A stretch of DNA of 64,000 bases. Origin: Tillus elongatus (taxonomy: Eukaryota > Arthropoda > Insecta > Coleoptera > Cleridae). The translations under genes and the position numbers were made by a program. Every line of letters begins with the position of its first letter. The first letter of the stretch is position 1. Where the stretch lies: positions 20,209,739 to 20,273,738 of the forward strand of contig OZ023267.1 in NCBI GenBank assembly GCA_964006375.1, read 5' to 3'. This document shows positions 12,128 through 23,680 of the stretch, one piece after another. The notes beneath the pieces are model-generated. The model searched no databases. It saw nothing but the letters and a program-made list of their open reading frames with translations, and had not been told where the DNA came from.

Positions 12128-13434
12128 TCCTTTCAGTCGTCTCTAAAGTGATGGAAAAGTATATAACCACCTAATTACTAAAATTTCTGGAAAAACCCAG
12201 TCTAATCCACGGCAGGCAGTACGGATGGCGTCAGCGCAGATCAACTGCCGACCTCCTTTCCTTTGTCACCCATTCTTTGAGCAAGTCTATGGAACTACAC
12301 GGTGAATCCCAGATTGTCGCTCTAGACATATCCAAAGCATTCGACCAGGTATGACACGCAGCGCTGCTTAATACACTTCCGGCCTATGGCCTCCTACCAA
12401 AACCCTGTACCTGGACAGCAAATTTCCTCTCCAACCGGAGCATTTGTGTTGTCGTGGATGGCAGTTTCTCTAAACTGTATCCAATTAATACAGGAGTCCC
12501 TCAAGGTTCAGCTTTAGCCCCTACTATGTTTGTTCTCCACATCAATGACCTCCTCTCTAGCACATCCAACCCAGTTCACAGTTACGCGGATGACACCACC
12601 TTCCACTCAAATATACAATATTCTAAGCCTGTCTCTTTAGCCCAATTAGATGAGGATCTCAGACTCATGGAGGGTTCTGTCTATCTCCAAAAAATATTAG
12701 ACTGGGGAAGTAGAAATCTTGTACAATTCAACTTCCACCAAATCTCAGTCTTGCTTTCTATCACAATGAACAACCAAGTTGGTCAAAGTATCGAGTCCTT
12801 TTCACTCGTTGGCATTTCTGTGGATCGAAATCTCAATTGACACCAACATGTCACATCAATTGCAGAAGCCGCTGCTAAAAATTAGGTTTCCTCTTCCGGG
12901 CTCGCAAATACTTTTGAGCAGCTAACCTCTATACCTTATATACTTCACAAATAAGGCCAAACCTCGAATGCTGATCCCACATCTGGGGTGCCGCTGCCGC
13001 TTCTACACTCGCTATCCTGGAGAGCTATACGTCTCATCGGTGACCCTACCCTCACCCAAAGGCTGCCATCCCTTGCCCATTGACATGTCGTTGGCGACCT
13101 CTCTCTCTCTCTCTTTTATAAATATCTGCACGGGCACTGCTTAGAGGAGCTCTGTTGCATAGTTCCTCCACCTGCTGCCCCCAACAGATCTACCAGGGGT
13201 ACAGAGCGAATGCACCCTTTTACTGTCCAGGTCACCAAACATAGAACATCTTGTTATTCCTGCTTATTTGTCCCGAGGGCTTCCAAGTTGTGGAATCCCT
13301 TGCCGGCACATGTTTTTCCTTCTCCTCCGAACCACCAAACCTTCAAGTCCAGAATTAACAAGTTGCCTCTTGCCTCCTTGTCGACACCCACGGTACGATA
13401 GTATTTAGGCTGTGAGCCCTCGTGGTGTGTTGTT
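12128..13434 (+). mobile_element. LINE-A copy 4, 5'-truncated
   Basis: Starts at the RT block beginning CTCCTTTCAGTCGTC and ends with the 3' signature GTTGTTGAAATT near 13434. Frame 12454-12840 carries GVPQGSALAPTMF and SYADDTTFHS. There are stops (for example TGA in the DQV region near 12353), a deletion near 13018 and frameshifts, so it is dead. Its 5' truncation point abuts the spacer after the 11831-12059 hairpin. Confidence 0.9.
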
Positions 13435-14924
13435 GAAATTAAATAAAGAGCAATCAGAAAAGACAAAAATGTATATCATTCCTAACAATAGTAATAATAA
13501 ATATAAGAGATTTGCAAATTTATGGTAATATAACATTAATTTAAAAAATTGATGATATAATAATAATAATAATAACTTTTATTCAGCCAATAATCACAAT
13601 AGTAAGTAGGCCAAAAAATTTATAGTTGCAAAAATGCAGCAACAAAATTTCAATAATACGTCGAGCTAAAATAGTACACATACAAAATATATCATACACA
13701 TAAATTAAAATAATAGACAAAATCAAAACACAAGCAAATATAAACATAAAATCTACAAATACCCTGTTCACACATAAGTAAAAGACAATAACCAAAACTT
13801 TTAAAACTCATGTTGAAAAAATCTTAAATCGAATAAAATATCAGTATTGACAGTATATTATATAAACTCTGTCTAAAATTGTTTACTTATAAGTTTTTTT
13901 AGGTATTCTAGCAAGTGATTGTATACCTTCATATCTGCGCCACTACAGCAATGTGTTATCAGTGTGTACCTTTAATTTTCTTCATAAAATCCTCATAGAT
14001 ACAATTTGCAAAACAAACACACCCATGCAAAATTCTTTGTAACAACGTCATACTATAGTGAGTTGGCAACTAAATCACTCAAAAACTGGTACTTTTTCCA
14101 AGACAAACCTGCTACTCAATGCAAATAATTGATACATGTTTTTTTTTTCGAGAATTTTGAAATTTTCCTTAGATGCTGGCAAAAAAATACTTGTGGCAGC
14201 CCTGACACAGCATCCTTCAACCCCTGCTTGTCTCAAGTCTCTGGGACCCTCTAGCACCGTTACATCTACAAATTAAAGAAGAGAGAAGACCTGCGGAGAA
14301 ACCGATTTACAAAACCTGTCTTTCTACAATGTTCTTGTGTAAAAGAATTCGCCGCACCATTAAGTCTTTTGATTGATAGTTTTTCTATTTGAATTAAATA
14401 AATAGCTTACTTTTCATCATTATTATAGGTTCCTTACTTCTCAGAATCTCACAAGAAAAGTGAAAGATGAGATATATAACGTCTACAAGAGAAATTATGA
14501 GATGGAATTAAATTTTAGCTAATTTATTGATCACAACTTATTGTCTATCTGTCACACACCGTTGCTTTGTCGTTTTGAGGCGAGTAAATCAAATTTGTCA
14601 AAGGATGGTCGGCAATGAATGATCGATTCCTGATTTAATAATAATTTCGTTATTTGTTTCAATTTGTATTCAGCAGATCTACTTGTTTGGAATGGTGACA
14701 TTCGTTGCAACCTTGTTTGTAAGTGAATTATTAACATAATATGTTATCCATGCGATGCCTTGAACTAAAATCCACTGTGTGATACATTTATGGCAATAAG
14801 AAACTGTTTTCTTATCTACTTTTATCATATTTTGTTAGCATTGATATATTTTACTTATTATTTCTAAACGTCAAAGCGTCTGTGTTTGACATGGTTAAAA
14901 GAAATTAAAGTATTTTACTACCAG
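13435..14924. other. unassigned AT-rich stretch
   Basis: About 1.5 kb with many A/T runs, including an ATA/AAT-rich run at about 13556-13580. Frames at 13583-13795(-), 14075-14257(-) and 14552-14737(-) have no family signature and look like chance openings. No element termini were recognised. Confidence 0.4.
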
Positions 14925-15130
14925 ACAAACTGATTTATTCTCAAAACCCCACGCGTTTCAACACATTAACGTGCCATCTTCAGGAGGTTTAGACCTAGAA
15001 TGTAAAGAGGTGGTTGTCAGAAACCAAGGTTTATAGATTAGGCAGGTTGTCTGGTAACTTGGAGACGGGAGAAACGCGAGCGGATGGTAATACGTCATGT
15101 GAAGTCTAATGTCAAAAGTTTAAGTTTGGC
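14925..15130 (-). repeat. Penelope-like terminal segment with hammerhead-like motif
   Basis: On the minus strand this reads as the same segment as 20310-20413 plus 21101-21210 on the plus strand: TTACCAGACAACCT, TCTAAACC, then CTGAAGA (14983-14977), a short imperfect hairpin (GGCAC/GTGTT), GAAA (14959-14956) and a GAATAAATCAGTTTGTCTGG tail. The CTGANGA-hairpin-GAAA order is that of a hammerhead ribozyme, known from Penelope-like element ends. The base at the cleavage position is G, which is not permissive, and one extra T sits before helix II, so activity is doubtful. No RT is present here. Confidence 0.55.
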
Positions 15131-15484
15131 TTTGGTGCTGTAAATAATATTTATTAGAAATTTAGGTAACTTTTAATGTGTTTGCTAAACATTTTTCTAA
15201 CACGATCAGTTACAGACATTTTTTAATGTTTATTTTGTACGAAATAGCAGTTAAATCGAAAATATTATCTTAAAGACTGTATTTTATTTTTTAAGGTCTT
15301 TTGTTGTAATGCTGTAAACATAAGTGTGCAGTGAATTAACCTTAGGACAAATTGGACGTTATTTAATCAAGAATTAAATCGGTAATTCATCATAAAGCTA
15401 AATATCTGTTTAATTTCAAAAAATAAACTATATATACTTAAAAAAAAGAAGCCAATAGATAACTTAACCTAAATAGCTTTTCAG
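15131..15484. other. upstream region of the THAP gene
   Basis: AT-rich, no coding frame. It would hold the promoter and 5' UTR of the THAP gene starting at 15485, but no clear core promoter element stands out. Confidence 0.35.
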
Positions 15485-16206
15485 ATGCCCAGTGGGACAA
15501 TTTGTAATGTATCAACGTGCAAAAAGAATGCTAAAACGGCAAAGGAAAGTGGAGAGACACTTTCCTTCTTTCTTTTTCCTAAAGGGCCTAAGATTAAAAA
15601 AGAATGGATAAGAAAATGTTATCGCAAAGGTGTCTGGCATGTTGCAAATAAGAGAATTGGTGGCAAGCATTTTAAACCTGAGGATTTTGAAGATGAGTTG
15701 CAGGCTAGGAAAATGGATACACAACCAACACATTTAAAAAAATCAGGTACAAAGTTTGTGTTTGTTGGTTTTGATTAATTATGTATTTTGTGTAAGAGTA
15801 TGTAGTACCTACGTATTATTTGAAGTTTGCCTAAGACCTTTGAGGGTACCTATTCAAGCTACTTCTAATAAATTTATATTTTCAGCTGTCCCTTCATTAT
15901 ATCTGTTGAACGGGCAAAAAAACATAATGAGAGTGAAAGGTCCAAAAGAATGATGCATCAAAATAGGAAAGCTATTGTCGAAAGTTTAATTATCAGGAAT
16001 GAAGAACCATCATTGAACATTACAGAACCACCTAATGGAATTAGTCAAGAGGAAACTTTGAGCATAGATATGTCAGAAAGACCACCCCTTAGTAAAAAAA
16101 ACAGTCCCTTTATTAATCTTATTTTTAAAGGGGTAGACATTGATCCAATCCAATCCATAGCAGGTGGTAGTGGAATTTTCCTTTATGTAATAGTAAAGGA
16201 TTTTTT
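15485..16206 (+). pseudogene. THAP-domain gene, two exons, split by LINE-A copy 5
   Basis: Exon 1 (15485-15746) begins MPSGTICNVSTC and ends at donor CAG|GTAC. The intron is 15747-15885 (139 bp), and exon 2 begins at 15886 after TTTTCAG. Joining restores the conserved end of the THAP domain (LKKS-AVPSLYL), which supports the splice. THAP domains are about 90-residue C2CH zinc modules that bind DNA, in transcription regulators and P-element-like transposases. Visible features are the first ligand pair C-x4-C, the W in KEWIRKC, and KHFKPEDFE. The usual third-ligand Cys of the xCSxHF block is Gly (RIGGKHF), so zinc binding is questionable. Exon 2 stops at 15951-15953; a second frame (15950-16209) overlaps it by ATGA and gives acidic linker-like sequence, suggesting a frameshift. 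LINE-A then interrupts the gene. Past the LINE (about 19345-19400) a lysine-rich stretch LKKKLKKNCKLKTR resembles the coiled coil usual in THAP proteins. Confidence 0.75.
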
Positions 16207-19200
16207 CACGCCCGAGGAGGTACCACCCCATACATCAAGGGGCCGGTGAAGTCCCAACGGACGTTTCCGGTTCTGGTGTATGAGTCGGTTTCCCTTATAA
16301 GCAAAAATGATGATGGCTCCTCCTTGTATAAAATATTCCGGAGGCAAAATACCCCTCCATTCGGATCTCCGGGAGAGGGGTGTACAGGGGGCGCCAACAT
16401 CAAGATTTAACATATCCTTTTCGAATATATGTGGCCTAAATTCTAACCTGAACTCCGTCCACCATTTCCTCCAGGCTAACAGGCCCCAACTCCTCTTCCT
16501 CACCGAAACCCAAATCAGTGCCAAAACAGCCACTAATCACCTTAATTTCCCGGGGTATGAGCTCCTTACTGCCTTTAGATTGCATGGAGGCGTGTGCGCA
16601 TACGTCCGTAGCAATCTACCCTGCACCAGACTTCCCAATTTAGAAGCTGGAAGAAAAGACATACTATGGATAAAACTCTCTCTCAGGGCTGCAACTAAAT
16701 TCATCTGTTGCATTTACCGGTCACCTTCTGACAACAACTTTGTCCAGCTCTTTGACTACCTTTCTGAAAAAACCGACTATCTGATTTCTGAATATCCTTC
16801 CTCCGAGGTCACTGTTCTTGGCGACTTCAATATCCATAATAAGGAATGGCTAGGATCTTCAAAAACCGATCCACAAGGGAGAGCAGCGGAGGCCTTTGCA
16901 GTCAGCAATTCTTTGGCCAATATGGTTCAGCAACCTACTTACTTTCCTCGTATCCCAACACACAGCTCAAATCCCTTGGATCTCCTTCTTACTACAAACC
17001 CTGAATGCTATAAGATATCAGTCACCGCCCCCCTAGGTCGCTCAGACCACGGCATGGTCACTGCTTCCTGTGCAATGCAACCCGAGGTCACACAGTCATC
17101 ACACCCACGTATCGTTTGGCACTACAACTCCGCAAACTGGGACGAAATGCGGGATTACTTTTCCTCATTTCCATGGGCGTCTGTCTGCTTCTCTAATCCT
17201 GACCCCTCTGATATCTCACAAAACGTCACCGAAATTATCCAAGCTGGAATGGAATTATTTATTCCACGTACACAGAAAACCTCTTCAGCCACTCAAAAGC
17301 CCTGGTTCTCTAAATCCTGTGATAAGGCCAGACTTGAAAAGGTCAAAGCTCACAAAACGCTTCTTCACAATCCCAGTCAAGAAAATCGTCAAGCATTCAA
17401 CGACGCAAGAAACCGCTATGTCCGCATTCTTTCTGAGGCAAAAAACTCGTTTAATAACCACATCAAAAACAAAGTCCTCTTAAGCTCCAACGGCGACAAA
17501 CCCTTCTGGACTCTTGCTAAGTCTATTGGGAATAATTTCTGCAAGAGCACGTTCCCACCTCTTGTCTCAGGGGATGAAATTGTTTCTACCGCCCTGGGCA
17601 AGGCTGAACTTTTTGCTTCGTTGTTCGCCGGAAATTCTACTCTCAACCCACCTCCAAATGTTCTACCACCAACAGTCCCCAATGTCGCGCATAAAATGAA
17701 TGATATCATTTTCAAAACTAAAAAGGTGCGAAAGATGCTCTCTTCTCTTAATACCAGGAAAGCCTCTGGCCTTGACGAGATCCCAGCAATTGTTCTCAAA
17801 AAATGCGCACCAGAACTTGCTCCTGTCCTGACTCGTCTGTTTCAGATATCTTACAATAAAGGCATATTCCCTAGTAACTGGAAAACTGCTCGAGTACAAC
17901 CCATCCCCAAAAAAGGATCCAAAGCGCTTCCTAGCAACTACAGGCCTATTTCTCTCCTTTCAGTCATCTCTAAAGTGATGGAAAAGTATATAAACACCGA
18001 ACTACTAAAATTCCTTGAAAAACACAGTCTAATCCACGACAGGCAGTATGGATTCCGTCAGCGCAGATCGACTGCCGACCTCCTTTCCTTTGTCACCCAT
18101 TCTTGGAACAAGTCTATGGAACAACACGGTGAATCCCAAATTGTTGCTCTAGACATATCCAAAGCATTCGACCAGGTCTGGCACGCAGCGCTGCTTAATA
18201 AACTTCCGGCCTATGGCCTACCACCAAAACTTTGTACCTGGACAGCAAATTTCCTCTCCAACAGGAGCATATCTGTTGTTGTGGATGGCCATTCCTCTAA
18301 ACTGTATCCAATTAATGCAGGAGTTCCTCAAGGTTCAGCTTTAGCCCCTACTTTGTTTCTTCTCCACATCAATGACCTCCTCTCTAGCACATCCAACCCA
18401 GTTCACAGTTACGCGGACGACAGCACCCTCCACTCAAATATACAATATTCTAAGCCTGTCTCTTTAGCCCAATTAGATGAGGATCGCAGACTCATGGAGG
18501 GTTCTGTCTCCGTGGACCTCCAAAAAATATTAGACTGGGGAAGTAGAAATCTTGTACAATTCAACCCCACCAAAACTAAGTCTTGCTTTCTTTCTCACAA
18601 GAGATACAGCAGCCCTAGACCCATCACAATGAACAACCAAGTTATTCAAAGTAATGAGTCCTTCTCTCTTGTTGGCATTTCTGTGGATCGAAATCTTAAT
18701 TGGCACCAACATGTTACATCAATTGCAGAAGCGGCTGCTAAGAAATTGGGTTTCCTCTTCCGGGCTCGCAAATACTTTTCACCAACTAATCTCTATACCT
18801 TATACACTTCACAAATAAGGCCAAACCTCGAATACTGCTCCCACATCTGGGGTGCAGCTGCCGCTTCTACACTCGCTATCCTGGACTCCATTCAAAAGAG
18901 AGCTATACGTCTCATCGGTGACCCTACCCTCACCCAAAGGCTTCCATCCCTTGCCCACCGACGTGCCGTTGGTGACCTCTCTCTCTTTTATAGATATCTG
19001 CACGGGCACTGCTCAGAGGAGCTTTCCTCCATAATTCCCCCACCTGCTGCCCCCAACAGATCTACCAGGGGAACAGAGCGAATGCACCCTTTTAATGTCC
19101 AGGTCACCAGACATAGAACATCTTGTTATGCCCGCTCTTTTGTTCCGAGGACTTCCAAGTTGTGGAATTCCTTGCCGGCACATGTTTTTCCTTCTCCTCC

Positions 19201-19307
19201 GAACCTCCAAACCTTCAAGTCCAGAATTAACAAGCTGCCTCTTTCCTACTTGTCAACACCCACGGTACGATAGTATTTAGGCTGTAAGCCCTCGTGGTGT
19301 GTTGTTG

Positions 19308-19338
<31 letters not shown>
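16207..19338 (+). mobile_element. LINE-A copy 5, apparently full length with poly(A) tail
   Basis: The most complete copy. The 5' boundary is inferred from a rise in GC near 16207 and is uncertain by tens of bases. The 3' end is GTTGTTGACAT followed by about 27 A (to 19338). It contains one intact 988-codon ORF. It lies inside the THAP gene. No clear target-site duplication could be read. The clade is uncertain: domain order and C terminus fit the Jockey/CR1-like group of APE-type LINEs. Confidence 0.85.
16307..19273 (+). CDS. LINE-A endonuclease-reverse transcriptase polyprotein, intact
   Basis: 988 codons without interruption. The N-terminal APE-type endonuclease spans about residues 35-255, with FLTETQ (about 64), GDFNIHNKEW (about 171) and SDHGMV (about 244), the expected catalytic and metal-binding boxes. 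The RT spans about residues 470-760, with SNYRPISLLSVISKV (about 542), the DISKAFDQVWH catalytic aspartate (about 614), GVPQGSALAPTLF (about 672) and SYADDSTLHS with the catalytic DD (about 701). The C terminus ends in the conserved RTSKLWNSLPAHVFPS block. The enzyme would nick target DNA and prime cDNA synthesis from its own RNA. The first ATG is one of three in a row (MMM); the true start could be later, since domain homology begins near residue 35. No ORF1 (RNA-binding protein) precedes it. Confidence 0.9.
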   Translation: MMMAPPCIKYSGGKIPLHSDLRERGVQGAPTSRFNISFSNICGLNSNLNSVHHFLQANRPQLLFLTETQISAKTATNHLNFPGYELLTAFRLHGGVCAYVRSNLPCTRLPNLEAGRKDILWIKLSLRAATKFICCIYRSPSDNNFVQLFDYLSEKTDYLISEYPSSEVTVLGDFNIHNKEWLGSSKTDPQGRAAEAFAVSNSLANMVQQPTYFPRIPTHSSNPLDLLLTTNPECYKISVTAPLGRSDHGMVTASCAMQPEVTQSSHPRIVWHYNSANWDEMRDYFSSFPWASVCFSNPDPSDISQNVTEIIQAGMELFIPRTQKTSSATQKPWFSKSCDKARLEKVKAHKTLLHNPSQENRQAFNDARNRYVRILSEAKNSFNNHIKNKVLLSSNGDKPFWTLAKSIGNNFCKSTFPPLVSGDEIVSTALGKAELFASLFAGNSTLNPPPNVLPPTVPNVAHKMNDIIFKTKKVRKMLSSLNTRKASGLDEIPAIVLKKCAPELAPVLTRLFQISYNKGIFPSNWKTARVQPIPKKGSKALPSNYRPISLLSVISKVMEKYINTELLKFLEKHSLIHDRQYGFRQRRSTADLLSFVTHSWNKSMEQHGESQIVALDISKAFDQVWHAALLNKLPAYGLPPKLCTWTANFLSNRSISVVVDGHSSKLYPINAGVPQGSALAPTLFLLHINDLLSSTSNPVHSYADDSTLHSNIQYSKPVSLAQLDEDRRLMEGSVSVDLQKILDWGSRNLVQFNPTKTKSCFLSHKRYSSPRPITMNNQVIQSNESFSLVGISVDRNLNWHQHVTSIAEAAAKKLGFLFRARKYFSPTNLYTLYTSQIRPNLEYCSHIWGAAAASTLAILDSIQKRAIRLIGDPTLTQRLPSLAHRRAVGDLSLFYRYLHGHCSEELSSIIPPPAAPNRSTRGTERMHPFNVQVTRHRTSCYARSFVPRTSKLWNSLPAHVFPSPPNLQTFKSRINKLPLSYLSTPTVR

Positions 19339-19342
<4 letters not shown>

Positions 19343-20309
19343 TATGACATCTTAAAAAGAAATTGAAGAAGAATTGCAAATTGAAAACCCGTGTTTCAAG
19401 AAAAAACTAGAGTACTATGAAAATCACCAAAATTTACTGCAGCATCATATTTCTGGTCTACATAGAATAAGGTCTAAAAGAAGCTGGCATTAATTTAGAA
19501 GATAGAGTGAAATAGCCTTTAAAGAGCTTTTAACTTTTAATCAAATAGAAATTATATAATAGCACAATATAGTATTTTAATATCAAATATAAGATGTATA
19601 AGCTTTTTGCTTACAATAAGTGATTGCAAACATTATAAAGCTACGATTTTATATGTGTACAAATAGATACCTACTTAAATATAATATACTAAAATTATTT
19701 ACTTATTGTGCTAACCCAGTGTACTATTTTACTATAAGTTTTTTGCTTAGAAATTGATTGGAAAAATTATAAACCTACGATTTTGTATGTGTACAAGTAA
19801 GTACACATTGTGCTAACTCAATATAATATTTTACAACTCCAAAGATGCAGGAGTTTTATGCTTGTAAATTGATTGCAAAAATTATAAACCTACTATTTTG
19901 TATGTGTACAAGTACATACCTACCCAAATATTATAATCTTAAAAAATTAAAGTTGCATGTTATTAAATGAAGCTTATCAAGTAAAATAGGAAAACACTTT
20001 AGAAAAAGAAACCAAAAACATAGATTGCAGTTCAGAAGAAGAAAATTATGTCCAATTTGAGGCATTATGAATTATAATTTCATAAATATTATTTAATTTT
20101 TAATCATTTTCAAGATAAACCAATTAAATGATTCCATTACTTCGAAATCGAATAATATCCTAAAACTTCAATAGTTTCTGTTACTGTGTGAACAAAATCT
20201 TAATTTAAACTTATTAATAAATGTTTATTCTCGTTACAAGTTCAAAAAGAACATAACTTTGTAAATACAGACATATAAATGCTGGTTGGTTTCTATATTC
20301 AATGGACCA
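19339..20309. repeat. THAP 3' remnant and degenerate tandem repeat
   Basis: The first about 150 bases look like the displaced C-terminal part of the THAP gene. Then three diverged copies of a 115-135-bp unit occur, starting near 19602, 19740 and 19854. Each has a TTTTGCTT-like start, ATTG(C/G)AAA, TATAAA(C/G)CTAC and ATGTGTACAA. The remainder is AT-rich with no recognised gene. Confidence 0.5.
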
Positions 20310-21210
20310 TTAATCCACTAGATTTAAATTCAGACTTCATGTGACGTATTCCCGCGCCACTTTCTGATTGGTCGAAAGTTACCAGACAACCTATCTAATC
20401 CATAAACCTTGGTCAGAAACTATATTTGTGGTAGGTCTAACATGCGAGTGACTAACACCGCAACTACAGACAGAATACAAAGTCCAGCGAAGCTAAACGT
20501 CAAAAGCAGATCAGCCCTAACAGCCATACAATATTTAAACTGACATTAGTGCCAGGAGTTATAAAACCTCTCTATAAAAGCGTACAATTTAAGATTTAAA
20601 ACTTAAAACGGGATACCTGAGGACAATAGATGAAAAGCCAAACTTTGACAACATTTCATACAGCATCTTTCTGTAATTGAGACAGGAAATTTGTAAGTAT
20701 TAACCCAAATGTAGCATCTATTTTCCTTCTTTTCTTTCTGAATTTTACATGTTCAGATGTTCTCGAGGAGTTCTGCTCGGCTGTGCAGCCTGCTTTGCTT
20801 TTAACTTTGTGCTTGTCTGTAGCTTTTTATGTAATATGACTAGTTTGAATTTAACTTATTGATTGTGACTCCATAAGAGTGTTGTTCATATTTGTGGGAC
20901 CCCAGTCCCGTTTTAAGTTTTAAATCTTAAATTGTACGTTTTTATAGAGATGTTTTATAACTCCTAATGTCAGTTTAAATATTGCATGGCCGTTAGGGCT
21001 AATCAGCTTTTGACATTTAGCTTCGCTGGACTTTGTATTCTTTCTGTAGTTGCGGTGTTAGTCACTCGTATGTTAGACCTACCAGAAACATAGTTTCTGG
21101 TAAGCACCTTTTTACATTCTAGGTCTAAACCCCCTGAAGATGGCACGTTAATGTGTTGAAACGTGTAGGGTTTTGAGAATAAATCAGTTTGTCTGGTAGT
21201 AAAAACATTT
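20310..21210 (+). repeat. Penelope-like terminal segment interrupted by a long inverted repeat
   Basis: Flanks at 20310-20413 and 21101-21210 match the minus-strand segment at 14925-15130. Between them is an inverted repeat with arms 20414-20612 and 20907-21100 (about 195 bp, few mismatches, starting CAGAAACTAT and ending ATAGTTTCTG) and a 294-bp spacer. After it come CTGAAGA (21134-21140), an imperfect helix II, GAAA (21158-21161) and a permissive GTA, a hammerhead-like motif. The flanking strands AAACCCC (21127) and GGGTTTT (21168) pair at 6 of 7 positions as helix I. The inverted repeat may be a foldback insertion. Confidence 0.6.

Positions 21211-23246
<2,036 letters not shown>

Positions 23247-23315
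<69 letters not shown>
23247..23315. repeat. (TA)n microsatellite at LINE-A copy 6 3' end
   Basis: About 34 TA units in the place where other copies have a poly(A) tail. Confidence 0.98.
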
Positions 23316-23318
<3 letters not shown>

Positions 23319-23680
23319 GCTCTACCAACCAAGATGCAAAGTTCGATACCGCTACTTTGATAATCACGGGGTATCATTGATATGTCGCAACTTTAAAAAT
23401 TCAAAATGCCGCTTAACCGATTACCGGATCACGCTGCTTGAACCGGCAGTCTTATCCCAAACCACGTGTGATGATGATGGTGAACTGTATTAGTTGCTTA
23501 ATTATAACGCTAGTGGAAAGTAAGACAAGAAAGTAACAAAGACTGGCTTTGCCGATTGTATGAATACCCAAAACAACATTTGCCTCAATAACTGGGTGAG
23601 TTTTAACTAAATTTTGTACAATTCATGTGAGACCTTATAGTTCTAACCTTTCACTAGCACGATTGCAATTGAATTCCGTC
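23316..23680. other. unassigned stretch
   Basis: Mixed composition, GC-richer than the surroundings at 23400-23460. No frame or family recognised. Confidence 0.3.

Noticed and set aside
13583..13795. Hydrophobic 70-codon frame as a membrane protein
   Set aside because: AT-rich composition produces Ile/Phe/Val/Leu codons by chance; no start context or homologous pattern.
16307..16400. Separate ORF1 for LINE-A upstream of the endonuclease
   Set aside because: Only about 100 bp of possible 5' UTR precede the ORF, and no RNA-binding or zinc-knuckle motif is visible.
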